Shown one piece after another: positions 10,949 to 24,300 of a DNA stretch of 64,000 bases. Made by a program: the position numbers and the translations under genes. A model generated the notes under the pieces. That model had not been told where the DNA came from and did no database searches. It saw nothing but the letters and a program-made list of their open reading frames with translations. Position 1 is the first letter of the stretch. Each line of letters begins with the position of its first letter. Source of the stretch: Apophysomyces variabilis (Eukaryota > Mucoromycota > Mucoromycetes > Mucorales > Mucoraceae); NCBI GenBank assembly GCA_002749535.1, contig MZZL01000391.1:567149-631148 (forward strand). Direction: 5' to 3'.

Positions 10949-12117
10949 AGAACATCAAGCTGCATCATCATCATCATAATAAAATAGCAGAATCGTTTGT
11001 ACATTACTTATAAAGTAAAAACCTCTTTTAATGTTGCCTACAAGCCAACGAATTCGCAATGTTGCAAACCCTTTCACGTTCTCGAAGTATTTACGCGCAA
11101 AGCATATGTGCTTGATAAACCTTGCTGTAGCCACAATACTGTCTTCTGGTTAAAAAGCTACCGAATGGCGGATTGACAGTGTCCTCCTTTTCGACATCGG
11201 TATGTTACCATACCAATAATCCGTTTATGCACCGTATTATCTTCTTTCGAGTCGTCTTTTAATGCTGTGTAACGACATAAGCCAATGACGGCAGGATGGA
11301 TGAGACAGGATCAGCTTGTCGAAACCCGAAAGCTGATATTATGATGGCAACTACATCAAAAATAACAATGCTTAACCTTTATATACATACAGTATAGATA
11401 TCAAAAATCAAAGGTTGCGCTACTTCTGAGATTTTCTGTGCGGTATAACATAGATAGTTTCTCTTGGATTGCCAGGTATAAGGCATGTCATTACGGTTAT
11501 TTAACGCTTCCCTCTTTTTCTGTATGCATTTTATTTCCATCTAAATATAGTTAGCTCCATGTTCAGTAGCGTTGTTAGTGTAATCATTTGGAAAAAGCTT
11601 TTCCTCATTTTTGAAATGTTTTCTATTTCGCTTGAAGATAATGGAAGACAATACCAAACATCTTATGACATTGTCGGGTTTTTGGGTTTATAGCTTGTAC
11701 TTTGATTGTCCCTGAACAGTCCGACTATACACAATCCGGAAATTAATAGCGATATGACTTTGTCGAATAGATGCAGCGGACAAGTCTATGTTCCAGTGAT
11801 TTCTGCTATTTCCATTCCAAGGTGGCTATAACGGTTTATATGAAGTACCTCAATGCAAGTTCAATGATATATTTTCTGTGTATTTGGCAATCTTTGCAAG
11901 TTTGAATGCAATTTATTAGATTGGCCATGCTACAATACAACAAAAAGTGAAGCCGTAATGGTGCAGAATTGAAAAGGAATGACAAAAAATAATAGAACAC
12001 TAGTTGTGTCTTTTTTTAACCGAGAAACGTCATTAAGATATATAAAGTGTGAATATACGTTGACAAAAGAAGGGATAATAATAAGATAGATCAATAGAAA
12101 AACATCAAAGAATACCC
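10949..12117. other. Convergent intergenic region
   Basis: Holds the 3' ends of KGD2 and of the DUF3712 gene. It begins with a short (atc)n run at about 10962-10977. No gene was recognised in the AT-rich remainder. Confidence 0.6.
10978..10983 (+). terminator. Candidate poly(A) signal of KGD2
   Basis: AATAAA about 30 bases after the KGD2 stop codon, directly after the short (atc)n run. Confidence 0.5.
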
Positions 12118-15100
12118 TTAAATCTTGAAAGGCCATACGATGTGATTCTCCACAGGAGGATTGGTTGTCGTTCCTGACGCTTGAGGTGGAGGCATATCGC
12201 TCTTGGAATCAGTGGGCTTTCCGTCAGCAGTTGTAGTGGGTTCAGGCTTGGTCTGTTCCGATCCACTTGACTGATTGGGCTGTGGCGTCGTCTGTGGAGT
12301 CGACTGGGGCGTTGTCTGAGAAGGTTGCTCTTGGGTAGGTGATGTAACGGGTTCAGAAGTAGCGGTAGGCTTAGTTTCGGTTGTGGTAGGCTGAGGCTGC
12401 TGAGCTGTCGTGGAAGACGCAACAGTAGTCTGCGTGGCATTAGCCGGTGCGGTCGTTGTAGTATCTGGAACCTTAGGAAGCAATAAACCGCCGAGACCGG
12501 TGATATCGACCTTGTTGGGCACGTCATTTTGTGCGTAGAACATTTGACCCTTGAAGCCATCACCAAGAACCATGGTCACAGTTTGTTGCAAGTCAACGAC
12601 CTGTGGTCCTTTGAGCATTTGCAAAAGCTTATCGACCGGAGCATCGATCTCTACCGGCCAGCCTTCAGCTGTAGCTTGACCACCAGCGGGAACAGTAACG
12701 GGAGAAGCAAGCTGATAATCGATATGACCAACTTGGAATGGTTCACCCAGCTTGCTGTAGATAACCTTGGCTTCAACTTTCACAATGGTGTACTTGGTAC
12801 CGAGCGGGTTGTTCAATGTCACACTGGCCTTGGCTTTCTTGCCAAGAATTTCAAACAAGCTGGCGGAAACTGTAGTGGAGGCGACCAGATTAGCCTTGAT
12901 ACCCTGCATGGCAGTGGCCAGATGAACCGTGGAAAGACCATGTTTCAATGGTTGGATGTTGGTTGATTGCTCTGTACCCTTGATGGTCAAAGGCACTGAA
13001 ACACCTGTCATATAGTAGGTCAACATCTTGCTGAGGGCTGGCAAGTTGGTGCTCTGCATGTGCATCTCGCAGTCAAATGTATTTTGGCCTGGAACGATGG
13101 TAACGTCCTTCATGAATACTGGACCGATATCGGCATTGAATTCGTTCATGATGGTTCTGAAATTGATATCGCCGACTTTAATGGAGATTTGAGAGGGGTT
13201 ATTGAAAGCAACCTTCAATGCAATCTGAATGTATTCGGCGGTGGCTCCAACTACGGTTAGACTCAAAATTTCGTTCTTGCCATCAAAGTTGTTAAAACCT
13301 AAATATAAAGAAAAGCACGTTAGTAATCGACTTGAGGAGCACAACAAGTTCAAAATTACCAGCCAAAGTAGTGGGGACATCGAAGCCGATACCGGGCAGT
13401 TTAAGCGAACCAACAGCAGTATCTGCGACAGCATTGGAAACACCTTTCAGACCAAACGTGACTTGGGGCGCAGCTGTAAGCAAAGCAACAAAACCATCGA
13501 AAAGTGCGTGAGACTTATCATAGACCTTGAATGGAACATCCGAGAAGGCAGTAGTGACAACTCCTTGAGGACTCGTTGACGCTTTACTGTCAGGGACCTT
13601 GAGGTTGGCAACCGGATTACCTTGGTAGGTAGCAGTGACATCCATGTTAAGCGAACTAACACCAAGAGGGAAACCGAAGGGATTCTTAAGCTGAGCCTCG
13701 ACCTGCTTGGATCCGGTTGGCGGTGCGTAAGGATCCTTTGTGAAATCAAGCTGCATATTCTTCATGGTGATGGCCGGAATCAAGGTTGGCTTTTCTTTGG
13801 GTCCAGGAAGAATAACATTTTCGATGGTAAGTGTCTTGAAAGCATTCGTGAGCCAAGAAACCTGTCCATTGGGACCAGAGCCAGATGCACCCTTCACACT
13901 CATGATAGAGTTGTTGGCCGAGAGGTAGTTCTCAAACACCTGAGTCACGGCGTCCAGACCCTTTTGTGAGTCCTGGTGGATCAAACGACCTTGCATTTCC
14001 ATGTTGGCGGTGCCTCCAGGAGGGAAACTGGCCATACCCTTCGAAGCCAATGGACCGAGATAGACATCCTTGAAGAAGGAATCAAAACCAACACCGTTGA
14101 GATTGAAGCCGACTTGACTTGGGTTTCTGATCGTTGTTTGAGCAATAAGCTGAATGCCACCCGCAGGATCGTTAGCCGGTAGATCGAACGAGTTGATGGT
14201 TACACAGTCCTTAAAGCCCTTGGCACCAGTGAGCTTAACGAATTTTTCCATATGGATGTTGTTAAATGTGAAACCGAGAGCACTGACGCTAACGTCGTTG
14301 GTGTAGATGTCCCAAAGGAAGTTATCGTTGTTAATCATGTAGGCTGCAAACTTCGTCATATGAGCGCCATCGGTCACCGAGAAATCACCACTGACATCGA
14401 ACTGTGCGCCCACATTGGCCTGTGCTTGGATGACTGGCATGGAAACCTTGCCAATTTCCTTGCCTTCCCAAGCAACCGTCAATGGTTGAGGGAACCCAAT
14501 ACTAGCAGCCATTGGACCGGTGTTTGTGATAGAACCCTTCATTTGCACCTTGAAGCTGGTGTCGGTTGGTGCGGACAAGATGATGGATTCGAATGAGAGC
14601 TTGGCACCTTCAACGATCTGTTGTACGATAGGCTGACCAACAATAGGAATCAAACGTGTGATTGAGCTATCCGTAGCAGTGGCAACATTGCTTTGGGCAA
14701 ACCGAAGATCGTTCTTGTATTGACCAATGGTCAAGCCAGATTCCAGCTGCAGATCGACCTTCAAGCTCTTCATAGCTTCCATGACGAAATTCGAGATGTT
14801 GAAACCGTTGAACAAGTTGGCATCAGGTGCAATGCTTTGTTGACCCTGAACGTGGAAACCGCCCATACCAAGCAGGGCATCCAAAGGATGTGTGTCCAAG
14901 TTGGCCTTGACAGCAAGATCACGCATCAACATAGCGACCACAGCTGGCTCCAGATTCATTTCCATGTTGAGAGGAGGCGAGTCGACAGTTCCATGACCCG
15001 GAATCACGATAGGGTTACTGCTTATATCTTGATTGATATTACCAACTGGCATGCCTTCATAAGTAACGGCAGATACCACTTTGGTAATAGTCAATCCCGC

Positions 15101-17270
15101 TGAGAAAGGGTTTGCGATCTTGACCTGAACGTGAACAACATTTGTGGTCACAGAATCTGGCAGCACCTGCAAAGTGGATCCTTGGATAAGAGGGGACTTG
15201 AGACCTGGTAGAGTTGAACCAATAGATACTTGTTCAAGACCGCCAATAAGAGAAGCAATGTTAGTCGATGCGTCGAAACCGGCGATATCAACAGCATTGT
15301 CCTTGCCCATGACGAAGGTACTCAGAAGGTTTTGACCGGTGCTGGAAGCCTTGGGGTTAAACTCTGCAGAAGCCATCACTGTGTTGGAACCACGGACCAG
15401 AGTCAGGTTCTTGAGTGTCACCGTTCCAAGACGGTCATTATCAGCCTTCATGGCAAAGCTGACGTCGCCTGTAGAGATGCTGAAATCAGAAGGATTGGTC
15501 ATGCTGACATTGATGGCCAACTGCAAGTTCTGCTCAGTTCCGCCGACGACGTCCAGACTATTGATAACTGTTGGCGTGCTGTTTAAGAACTGAAGACCGT
15601 GAAGACTTGTTGGGACTTTGAACGTGATCCCAGAAAGAGTGATAGGACCAATAGGCGTCTGTGTTTTCGTGGAAGCATTACCAGCCACGCTGAACGTGTA
15701 GAGGTCCTTGGCAGTTAATGCATAGGTGTAGTCATTGAACACGCTTTCTTTGCCAGGAAGAGCGGTGATGGCGTTGCTATTCAGAGCAAATTGGAGTTTG
15801 CCTGTCTTCTGATCACTCTGAGATGGCACGTATGGAACTTGAATGACAGCAAAATCTGTGGTATTGGTACCCAAAGCAATGCTCTGTTGGACCTCGGTGA
15901 TATTGAGCGAGAAGCCAAAGGGAATCGAGAAGCCCGCGACTACGGCCGGCGCAGACGCAACGGGAGCATATGGAGCATCCTGCGAGAACTTGAGATCCAA
16001 GTAACCCATGCTTACAGAGTTGATCAACTTCAGAGGCTCTGGCGCAGCCAAAGCGACATTCAGCTGGACGGACTTGAAGCCATCGGAAAGCCAGGTGACA
16101 GGATTCACACCATCAGGAGCACAGGAAAGGCCAGTGGCAGTGGTATTAGACAGTTTACCGGCAATGTAGTTGGAGAACAAGACGCCAATTTTGTCAAGCG
16201 CAGCTTGGTCCGTTTGCTTTTTCAAGACACCCTTGAGGACGATGTTGTTCTCTCCCTTTTGAAGAGTAATGTTTTCAGCAGCTACGAGACCGAGATCGAC
16301 GCCATCGTAACCCACGCCCATTTTGATAGTTCCGAGCTGGACACCAATGGGAGAAGGACTGACCAGGACCGTGCCGAGCTCCACATTGATACCACCCTGC
16401 GGCGCATCGGATGGAAGCTGGAACGACTTAATGCTCACTTGAGGAAAGCCATTCATACCTAAAAAGAGAGAGAGGCATGTCAGCTTTATGTACCTATCTA
16501 CACAGGATGGAAATCACGGAGGTTTTTATCACTTGCCATCAAGAACAAGATCTTTGTTAAGGTCAACTTTTGCCGTTCTAATTGTTTAAAAGTCAGTTAT
16601 AACGACTGGAAAAGAAAATGCGATCTTCTTACCTAGTCATTGCTGTAATCTCGGCTTGACCCTTAAGAGTCCAGGTAAACTTAGGAACGGCCAACATTTC
16701 ACGCGCGAATGACGCGAATTTCTCTTGATCTTTGATACGGAATTGAGTGATGGCATCGAGAGTGCCTGATCCACCAGAGACATGTGTTCCAGGCAAATTA
16801 ATGTAACCTAACGTAGCACCTTTATACTGTACTTCGATAGGGTTATCAAATTTTATATCTGCAGAGAAAGGGCCCGTGTTCGTCATCTTGCTCTTCATAC
16901 TCATGTAGAACGTCGAATTGCCATCAGGTTGGTCACGTTTTAGTAGAGCTACCGAAGCGTGCAAATTGTTTGGTGGTGTAAAGGTGATCTGCGCAGCTTC
17001 CACATCGACTCCGGCGCCATTCATTACCGATTGGGCGATTTTTGGAAACGCGACGAAGAGCACAAGAAGCACGATCACGACAATGAGGATAACAGTGATA
17101 ATCGAGCAAATAATCCAGTACTTCTTTTTCTTGTAGAATCTTTGTCGCGGTGGCGCTGCTGGCTTTTCTGTATATTCTTCGTAATAACCGTCTTCGACGA
17201 ACCGTTGCGCTCTGGACGAATGATAATGGTCGTCTGCGGGTGCAGGAAATGGTTCATTCCCTTCCGTCAT
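12118..17270 (-). CDS. Giant DUF3712 / LEA-2-like repeat membrane protein
   Basis: Predicted 1,652-aa type II membrane protein. Exons 17270-16633, 16577-16537, 16458-13360 and 13298-12118. A cytosolic N terminus of about 50 residues ends in RQRFYKKKKYW, followed by a single hydrophobic anchor (VILIVVIVLLVLFVAF, about 60-75). The remainder is a run of related beta-rich units with recurring NPS motifs (MTNPSDFSISTGDV, IRNPSQVGFNLNGV, FNNPSQISIKVGDI) and G-x-x-VPTTL-type boundaries, typical of the fungal DUF3712/LEA-2-like family. The last 110 residues are Thr/Pro/Gln/Ser-rich. The family includes vacuolar-membrane proteins such as yeast Tag1, so a lumenal domain is plausible but inferred. Intron 2 uses a GC donor. 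Function is otherwise unknown. Confidence 0.85.
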
Positions 17271-20200
17271 ACTTCCGGGATTTCAATTGAGTAAAATAAG
17301 TGTAATGAATGGAGAAGAATTGTTTGTTTATAAGGTACTAGTTGTGAAAAAGAGGTAAACGCAAAGAAGGAAGGGGCGTGAGATGATCTTTATAGACATG
17401 TACACCAAAGCTTTATATGCTACATATTTTTAGGGCTGAATCACAAAAATCAGAAAGGAATTCTCCACACCGAGCGTTCCTAAAAACTGGCCGTTGCTCA
17501 ACGTTCAGCAGGATACACAAACGGGTTTACCAATAACAGTTAGCCTCATGTGAAATACCCACAGATTTCGACTTCCCATTGCAATTCCTTCATAAAGCTG
17601 ATTTCGAAGATCAAGAACTCGTTCTTTTCTCTCATGTCACACTTCTTGCAAGACTAGGATCTAGTACTGCAAATATCAGACGAGTTATAGAATTGATTAC
17701 ACCAATTTCGGTCATATTCTTAAATATACCGAGGAATACAAACGACGCGGTATTTTTTTCCAATTTTTTCTCTTCTTTTTACAACAATGGTGACACAATA
17801 AAACCTTGATTCTGTCGTATTGTGTTGCCTACGAGAAAAGGCTAGTATGATTGAGGTCAATTGCCTTCCAAACAACAAGCGGGCCGGCTGCAAAAAGACC
17901 GCACTATCCTGGTGACATGTCATGTCAATGGATCGTGTGAAGAAGTATTTTAACTAGAACAAGATACAATACAATTACTTCTCCGTCACTTTCTAGAAAT
18001 TGCTTCTCCAGTAAGGAATACTGTGTAGATATCCTTGACTTTCTTACAATCTTAAACACAGCAAAACTTTGTCAAATCGAATAGATGTACAAGAATTCGG
18101 GGCCACATGTTTCAGCGCATAACGTGTGTATCGTGGGCACACTTTTTAAAAATCTCACGACGTAGTAAATGGTATGATACAACAAAACCTAGCACGGGAA
18201 TTAAATTTTTTTTTCCTTACGAGTGCTCGTTAAGAGGTGACATGTTTTTCTTTTTTGTTCGCCCGCAGACATGAGCGTTTCCCCGCCTTATTTCTTCCAT
18301 TTTAGGAGTACGAAACACGGAGACGTAAGGAAGACGCCATGGAAAATCGGTGTTGAGTCTTCCTGCAGAGAGTCCTGTCAACTATAACACTATGCCCTAA
18401 GCACGTTTAAAGAATAGTTTTTGTGGACCCTGTTTCACAGGACCATACTTCTATGCTACCATTGGTTAGACCCTTTTCGGAAAGTTACCAAACAAACAAA
18501 CGAGTAATAGCTACATACTCTGTTTCAATAATGCATCGTATCGAATCCAACAGAATTATACGCGGGCCGCGTTTGCTATCGATCATACCAGCAACACTGA
18601 TTGCCTAGTGATACAGATCAAACAGCGATGCCCACTTGCCTAAAAAGGGAATTTTATCCGTGCTATCGCTGTTCACCGCAACCAGGGACAAGCAGTCGTA
18701 GGAAACACACAATTGCGTGCTCCGCTACCCCACACATATTCTATGAACAGCGCAACATTCCTCAGACGATCCAGTTACGAAAGATTTTGAAAACAAAATC
18801 CATTAGCAAGCGTTGGCTTTTGGAGAAAGGATAAAGATTCAGAATAGGCGAACCAACGTGTTCTACAAACAAGCCCGCGTAGCATTTATTTCTGTCCATG
18901 GGAAAATTTTTATTGGCATGAGTGAAAAGAGTAACTTTTCCCAAAAGAAACGGCCGACCATCAAACGCTGTCTGTGCAACATGACAATGATCAATGATCA
19001 GGAGTAGATGAGCCAATCGCGTAACTTCTTGCAAAACGAAAATGACCAATGATTCAGCTGATGAATCAAAACCTTTCTTCAAACTCGTTCTTGCCACAAA
19101 AAAAATCATCTGGCTGCTTTTTTTCTAGGACTCCAACTACACCACTAAAAATAAGAAGGTTTCTTTCTCCTTCTAAATTCGTTGTTTCTCAAACAGGTCG
19201 GTTTTTTACTATCTGTTGACTGATCATCCAGCGGGGTGATATCCTTGTAAACTTAATCATCCATATCAAAAGACCGGTCAATCTTATGTTTAAGCGACAA
19301 TCTACGATGTACTAGCCTCTTTTTTGTTGGGACATTTGAAAGTCATGGACCATAATCTAAATGACAGATCCGTTAATGACTGCCACATCGATATTATGTT
19401 GCTCTTGAACATTGTCTGAATGTTGTCAGCGTATGAAATTTTATATCATGCCGCCTATTATAGTTTTTCTCGTTGTTTGATTTCTAATGATTTGTCCTGT
19501 GTATTTCTAAGTAATAATACGTTCTATGAACTTCTAAAGTTACGACAAAAAATTTCATATGATCTACGCACGGTGGGTTTCCGACCGAACGTTTGGAAAC
19601 CCATTCTGACATTATTCTTCGAATCAGATTGGTCTTCTATTTTTTTTTTTTGGACAAGCAGCCATGAATGGAGAACCGTAATGCTAAGTGTCAGCAAAGC
19701 ATCGCGATTGATCTAAACGTTTAAGGAACTACCAAAGACTTGACAGTCTCAACAAACACTGTTCTCTCGACTTACTATTTCATCTTCTTTAGTTACCTTA
19801 GAAGCGGTGAAAACTGAATAAGCTAGCCTCAATGTCATCACTGCAAGTTATCTGACACGACCATTTCCCGCCCGTCAGTGTGACAGTGGAAAACATGGAA
19901 ACACTTCATAGGGATCCAGTAACATAAGGTTTGATTCATTTGCTGCCACAAAATCTGGAACACTAACTATTAAGACAAACCGTAACGTAAAATAAATAGT
20001 CTTCTTGATTTCAACAAGAAAGCCGTTGCATACTTTCTGCCAAAACCCTCCTAAATTTTGATAGCTTCCTGTAAGAAGCCTTTCTATCTATGGCAAGAAT
20101 AGTATGTGTTGAAAATCGCTTACTAATGAACCGGAAATTATACAATATCATGTAGTTTAGTCAAGAATAATTCTACGCTGCTGTAAAGAATTTCCGCATC

Positions 20201-21338
20201 TTATGAAGGAAAAGTTTGAATTAAGGAATAAACTAAATATACACCGTTAATACGTCATAAATAGGAGGAAATGATTATTTATTGCATAGACTTGGTTCCG
20301 TCATAGACGAAAACTCGGTCATAGCAAGAGATTGCGTTTAAGAGCGATAAATGAAACGTTATTTCGCCATCTCTACATTTTGCATCATGCGATATAGACT
20401 ATTCACCCTCAACTTAGACCCCAGCACAGAGCGCGTGACATCAATGCTCTAATAAGAAAGATTCTTCCTGTTACTGTATACTCAGTACAAGCTAAGGTTC
20501 CCCAACACATTCCTTACCGGTTTATTCCTTGCAACAGCCTCATGGGAAGCGGTCCTTGATAAGCTACGGATTTCTTATTTTACCCTAATGGATAAAAGGA
20601 ATTGAAGCAACCTAATAGGAGTTGATAATAACCAACAGGAACCTGTGTTTACCATTGATGCATTCAATCCTAAAACCCTGTTAAGTGTAACGCACTTTCT
20701 CTTTGAAAGCTGATAAATCAATCCCACAATTTCATTATCTCTGATGGAGTATATATTATCCAATCGTTGGAATTTCTCCTAGGTATATAAATAAGATCCA
20801 AAGAGAACCCCATACTTTGCATAATAAACGACACTGAAGAAAGCAGTCTCAATGCATTCAAGTGCATGGTGAGTGCCACAGCCATGTATATCCATTGTTG
20901 CTGACAATTACCAGAGACAATATAAACTTAGCAATCCAGTCAGGCTATGCACCATCGGCGTCCCTACGATAACACGATATTACAGCCTTCTAACTTTCGC
21001 AATTGCTCTCTCAATGTTGAAGCCTATCTGTTACTTTTACCAATCTTTTACCCTCGCTGGATAAAAATTATCCAATACTTTCAGTCTCTTTGCTTAAATT
21101 TACGCACTTTTTCATAAGGTCCGGTAATATAGACTATCAGCAATGAAAATTGGCAAACATAAATAAGCCAAAGGGTTTAGAAGAAGTAATGGTCGTATTT
21201 ATATATCCAATTTGTGTTTAACCTTTTGCTGATCGGTACAAAAATGGGAGATTGTGTAACCTACGGAAGATATACTTCCGTAAGAACCGCCGGAGAAAAG
21301 GAAAACCGTGGATCACCGATGTATATAAAGCGATCAAG
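17271..21338. other. 4-kb gene-poor region
   Basis: No reading frame with recognisable protein content, no tRNA-like box pair and no obvious repeat was found on either strand. It contains the divergent promoters of the DUF3712 gene (left end) and the ABC transporter gene (right end). It could hold non-coding RNAs or decayed elements that cannot be recognised by eye. Confidence 0.45.
17388..17394 (-). promoter_or_regulatory. Candidate TATA box of the DUF3712 gene
   Basis: TATAAAG on the minus strand about 120 bases upstream of the ATG at 17270. Confidence 0.35.
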
Positions 21339-24300
21339 ATGATTAGTGAAGATTCGTCGGAAATCATGAATTGCGACGTAAAAGACTCCATACCACACAA
21401 GGAATCTGTACAAACCATAACGGAAAAGTCGTCGATCGCTTTTACAACCGTAAATCCATCATTCGTTATGAATCAACAAGGTAAAAGACAGATCGCCAAT
21501 GTTCCATGTATCTAAAACAAGATAATTAGATTCTAAGAACCAGTTTAACCTAACCGAGCATGACGTATCGCCCATTCACAAACGATCGGGAGATTTCGAG
21601 CAGCTAGAAATAGGAGCCGACGCCACATTCGCTCTTGCTGAATATATGAAAGATCTGGTTCAGGACCAAAGGCTTGAAGAACATGAACATCAAAAGCTAG
21701 GGTTGGTTTGGAAGAATTTAACAGTCGAGGTACGAAAAGTACTTTGATCCCATCGAGCCGTCCTCGTGTTGATCCATGTTTGCTTTTCTTGCAGGGCCTC
21801 GGTGCCGGTGCCCACACTATACCCACGGTTTTAACCAAAATAACGGATCTGCTACCGTTTCTCGGAAAATCCAAAGCCAAGAAGACGATCCTCAACAAGT
21901 TGAATGGCTTCTGTAAAGAAGGTGAAATGCTCCTTGTTTTGGGACGTCCAGGAGCTGGATGCACCAGCCTTCTCAAAGTGTTGTCAGATCTGAGAGAATC
22001 CTTTCTCAGCATTGATGGGGAAGTTTGCTATGTAGCCTCTGAATTGGATAAAGACCTGTTTCCCGAAGATTACCGTGGTAGAGTTGTCTATCATGATGAG
22101 GAAGATCATCATTACCCGACACTGACGACCAAGGAAACCCTTCAGCTAGCCCTCCGCACCAAAATCCGCGGAAGTGCAAGGGAACCCAAAGAAGTTACGC
22201 AAGCTAGAGCGCTAGAACTCCTTGTCAAGACGGTCGGGCTCACCAACCAGACGGATACAACTGTCGGTGACGCTTTCCTGCGCGGCCTATCGGGAGGAGA
22301 GCGAAAACGTCTGTCAATTGCTGAGCTAATGATAACGCAAAGTGCGATTGCTTGTTGGGATTGTCCTACGCGTGGATTGGACTCTACTTCAGCCCTGGCT
22401 GTTATTCACTCTTTAAGAACAATGACAGACATCCTGGAGCAGACAACGATTGTGACCTTGTATCAGGCTTCCGATGCTATGTTTTCCCTTTTTGACAAGG
22501 TGTTGATCCTGGATGATGGTCATTGTATGTATTTCGGTCCCGCTTTTCAGGCAAAACATTACTTTGAATCCTTGGGGTTCTACTGTCCTCCTAGGAAATC
22601 AATTCCAGACTTCTTAACCGGTATCGCTAATCCAATCGAGCGTCAAATAGCACCACGGTTTTCTGGCTCTGTTCCCCAAACAGCTGATCAATTTGAATCA
22701 TGCTATTTGCGTTCCGTCATAGGAAAGGATATGATGGATCAGTTAGAAGCATACCAAAACAGCAGGTCACAAAACAAGGATTCGGCCCATAAATCACGGA
22801 GATACTTGTTACCACCTTCTCCCTACGTGGTCTCATTTTATCAACAAGTCCGGTCTCTCACCATCCGTCAGTTCCATTTGCTTATTCAAGACAAGTACGC
22901 TTTGATCGCACGCTATGGCAGTATCTTCATCCAGGGATTGATTATGGGTTCCTGCTTTTACAGTATCCCTCTTGATGCTACGGGCGCTTACGGACGAGCA
23001 GGCGCCATCTTTTTCACAGTGCTCTTTAATACCCTAGTCTCTCAAGCTGAACTTATCCGATTCCTTATGGGTCGCCCAGTCCTGGAGAAACACAAACATT
23101 TCGCACTATATAGACCCTCAGCCTTTTATATTGCGCAGGTCCTCATGGATATCCCGTTTGCGCTTGCTCAAGGTAGTTAATACAATTTTCACCCAAGTTT
23201 CTTATTCTAACCGTGCTTATAAAGCTGCTTTGTTTTCTCTGTGCACTTATTTCTTGATGGGGTTCGATTTAACAGCAGCCAAGTTTTTTACGTTCCTTAT
23301 TACTATCTTTTTCCTCGTCATGACAATGAACGGTTTCTTTCGTTTCTTTGGTGCTATTGCAACTACTTTCTTCGTGGCCACACAACTTTCGAGCGTCATA
23401 GTCAATGTTTTGTTACCTTACGCTGGCTTCGCTGTAAGTTCTCCCCTCTATACCAGACAAAGTGATTCACATATCTTATTTGTATTCTCAAGATACATGT
23501 ATCATCCATGCATCCTTGGTTAAAATGGTAGCTCGTTATGACAACAAGAAAACGTTCGTTCACCGTTCTGCATATTAGGCTATACTGGATCAACCCACTG
23601 GCTTATGTTTACAAGACTTTATTGACAAACGAGATGCATGGTCAACGCTATTCATGCGAAGGGCAAGGAAATTCCGTTCCGTTTGGTCCTGGTAGGTTTC
23701 ACATCCTTCTGTGTATCCTGAATCTAACGATTCATTACACAGATTATAACGATTGGAGATACAAAGTTTGCACAATGACAGGTCGGCAAGAGGGAGAAAC
23801 CTTTGTCGAAGGAGACAACTATCTGTTGCAGGAGCTTAGTTATAGTCCATGGCAAATCTGGATCCCCGATTTCATAGTCGTCGTTGCTTTCTTTCTGCTC
23901 TTTGCGCTCTTAACAGCACTGACAATGGAATGGAAAGGTGCTTCTAACATGGGTTCACAAACCAAGCTCTATCTTCCCGGAAAGGCACCTCAATCAAGCA
24001 CACACCTGGAATCCGAAGAGAAAACGCAGAGAGTGGCGGACGTGGAAAAAATAGCAACAGGAACCACATTTAGCTGGCAACATCTCAACTACACCGTACC
24101 AACCAAGGGAGGTTCTGTCCAGTTACTTCGAAATGTTGGAGGTATCATTAAACCTGGTCACCTAACTGCTCTGATGGGAGCGTCTGGCGCAGGCAAAACC
24201 ACATTGCTCGATGTTCTAGCCCGCCGCAAGACAATCGGCAAAGTGACCGGACGGGTCTATTTAAACGGAGAGGCACTGGCCCACGATTTTGAACGAACGA

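Noticed and set aside
13229..16462. Long plus-strand frames opposite the DUF3712 gene (up to 223 codons)
   Set aside because: They lie antisense to a well-supported repeat protein, share no family motifs and lack splice logic; they are codon-bias shadows.
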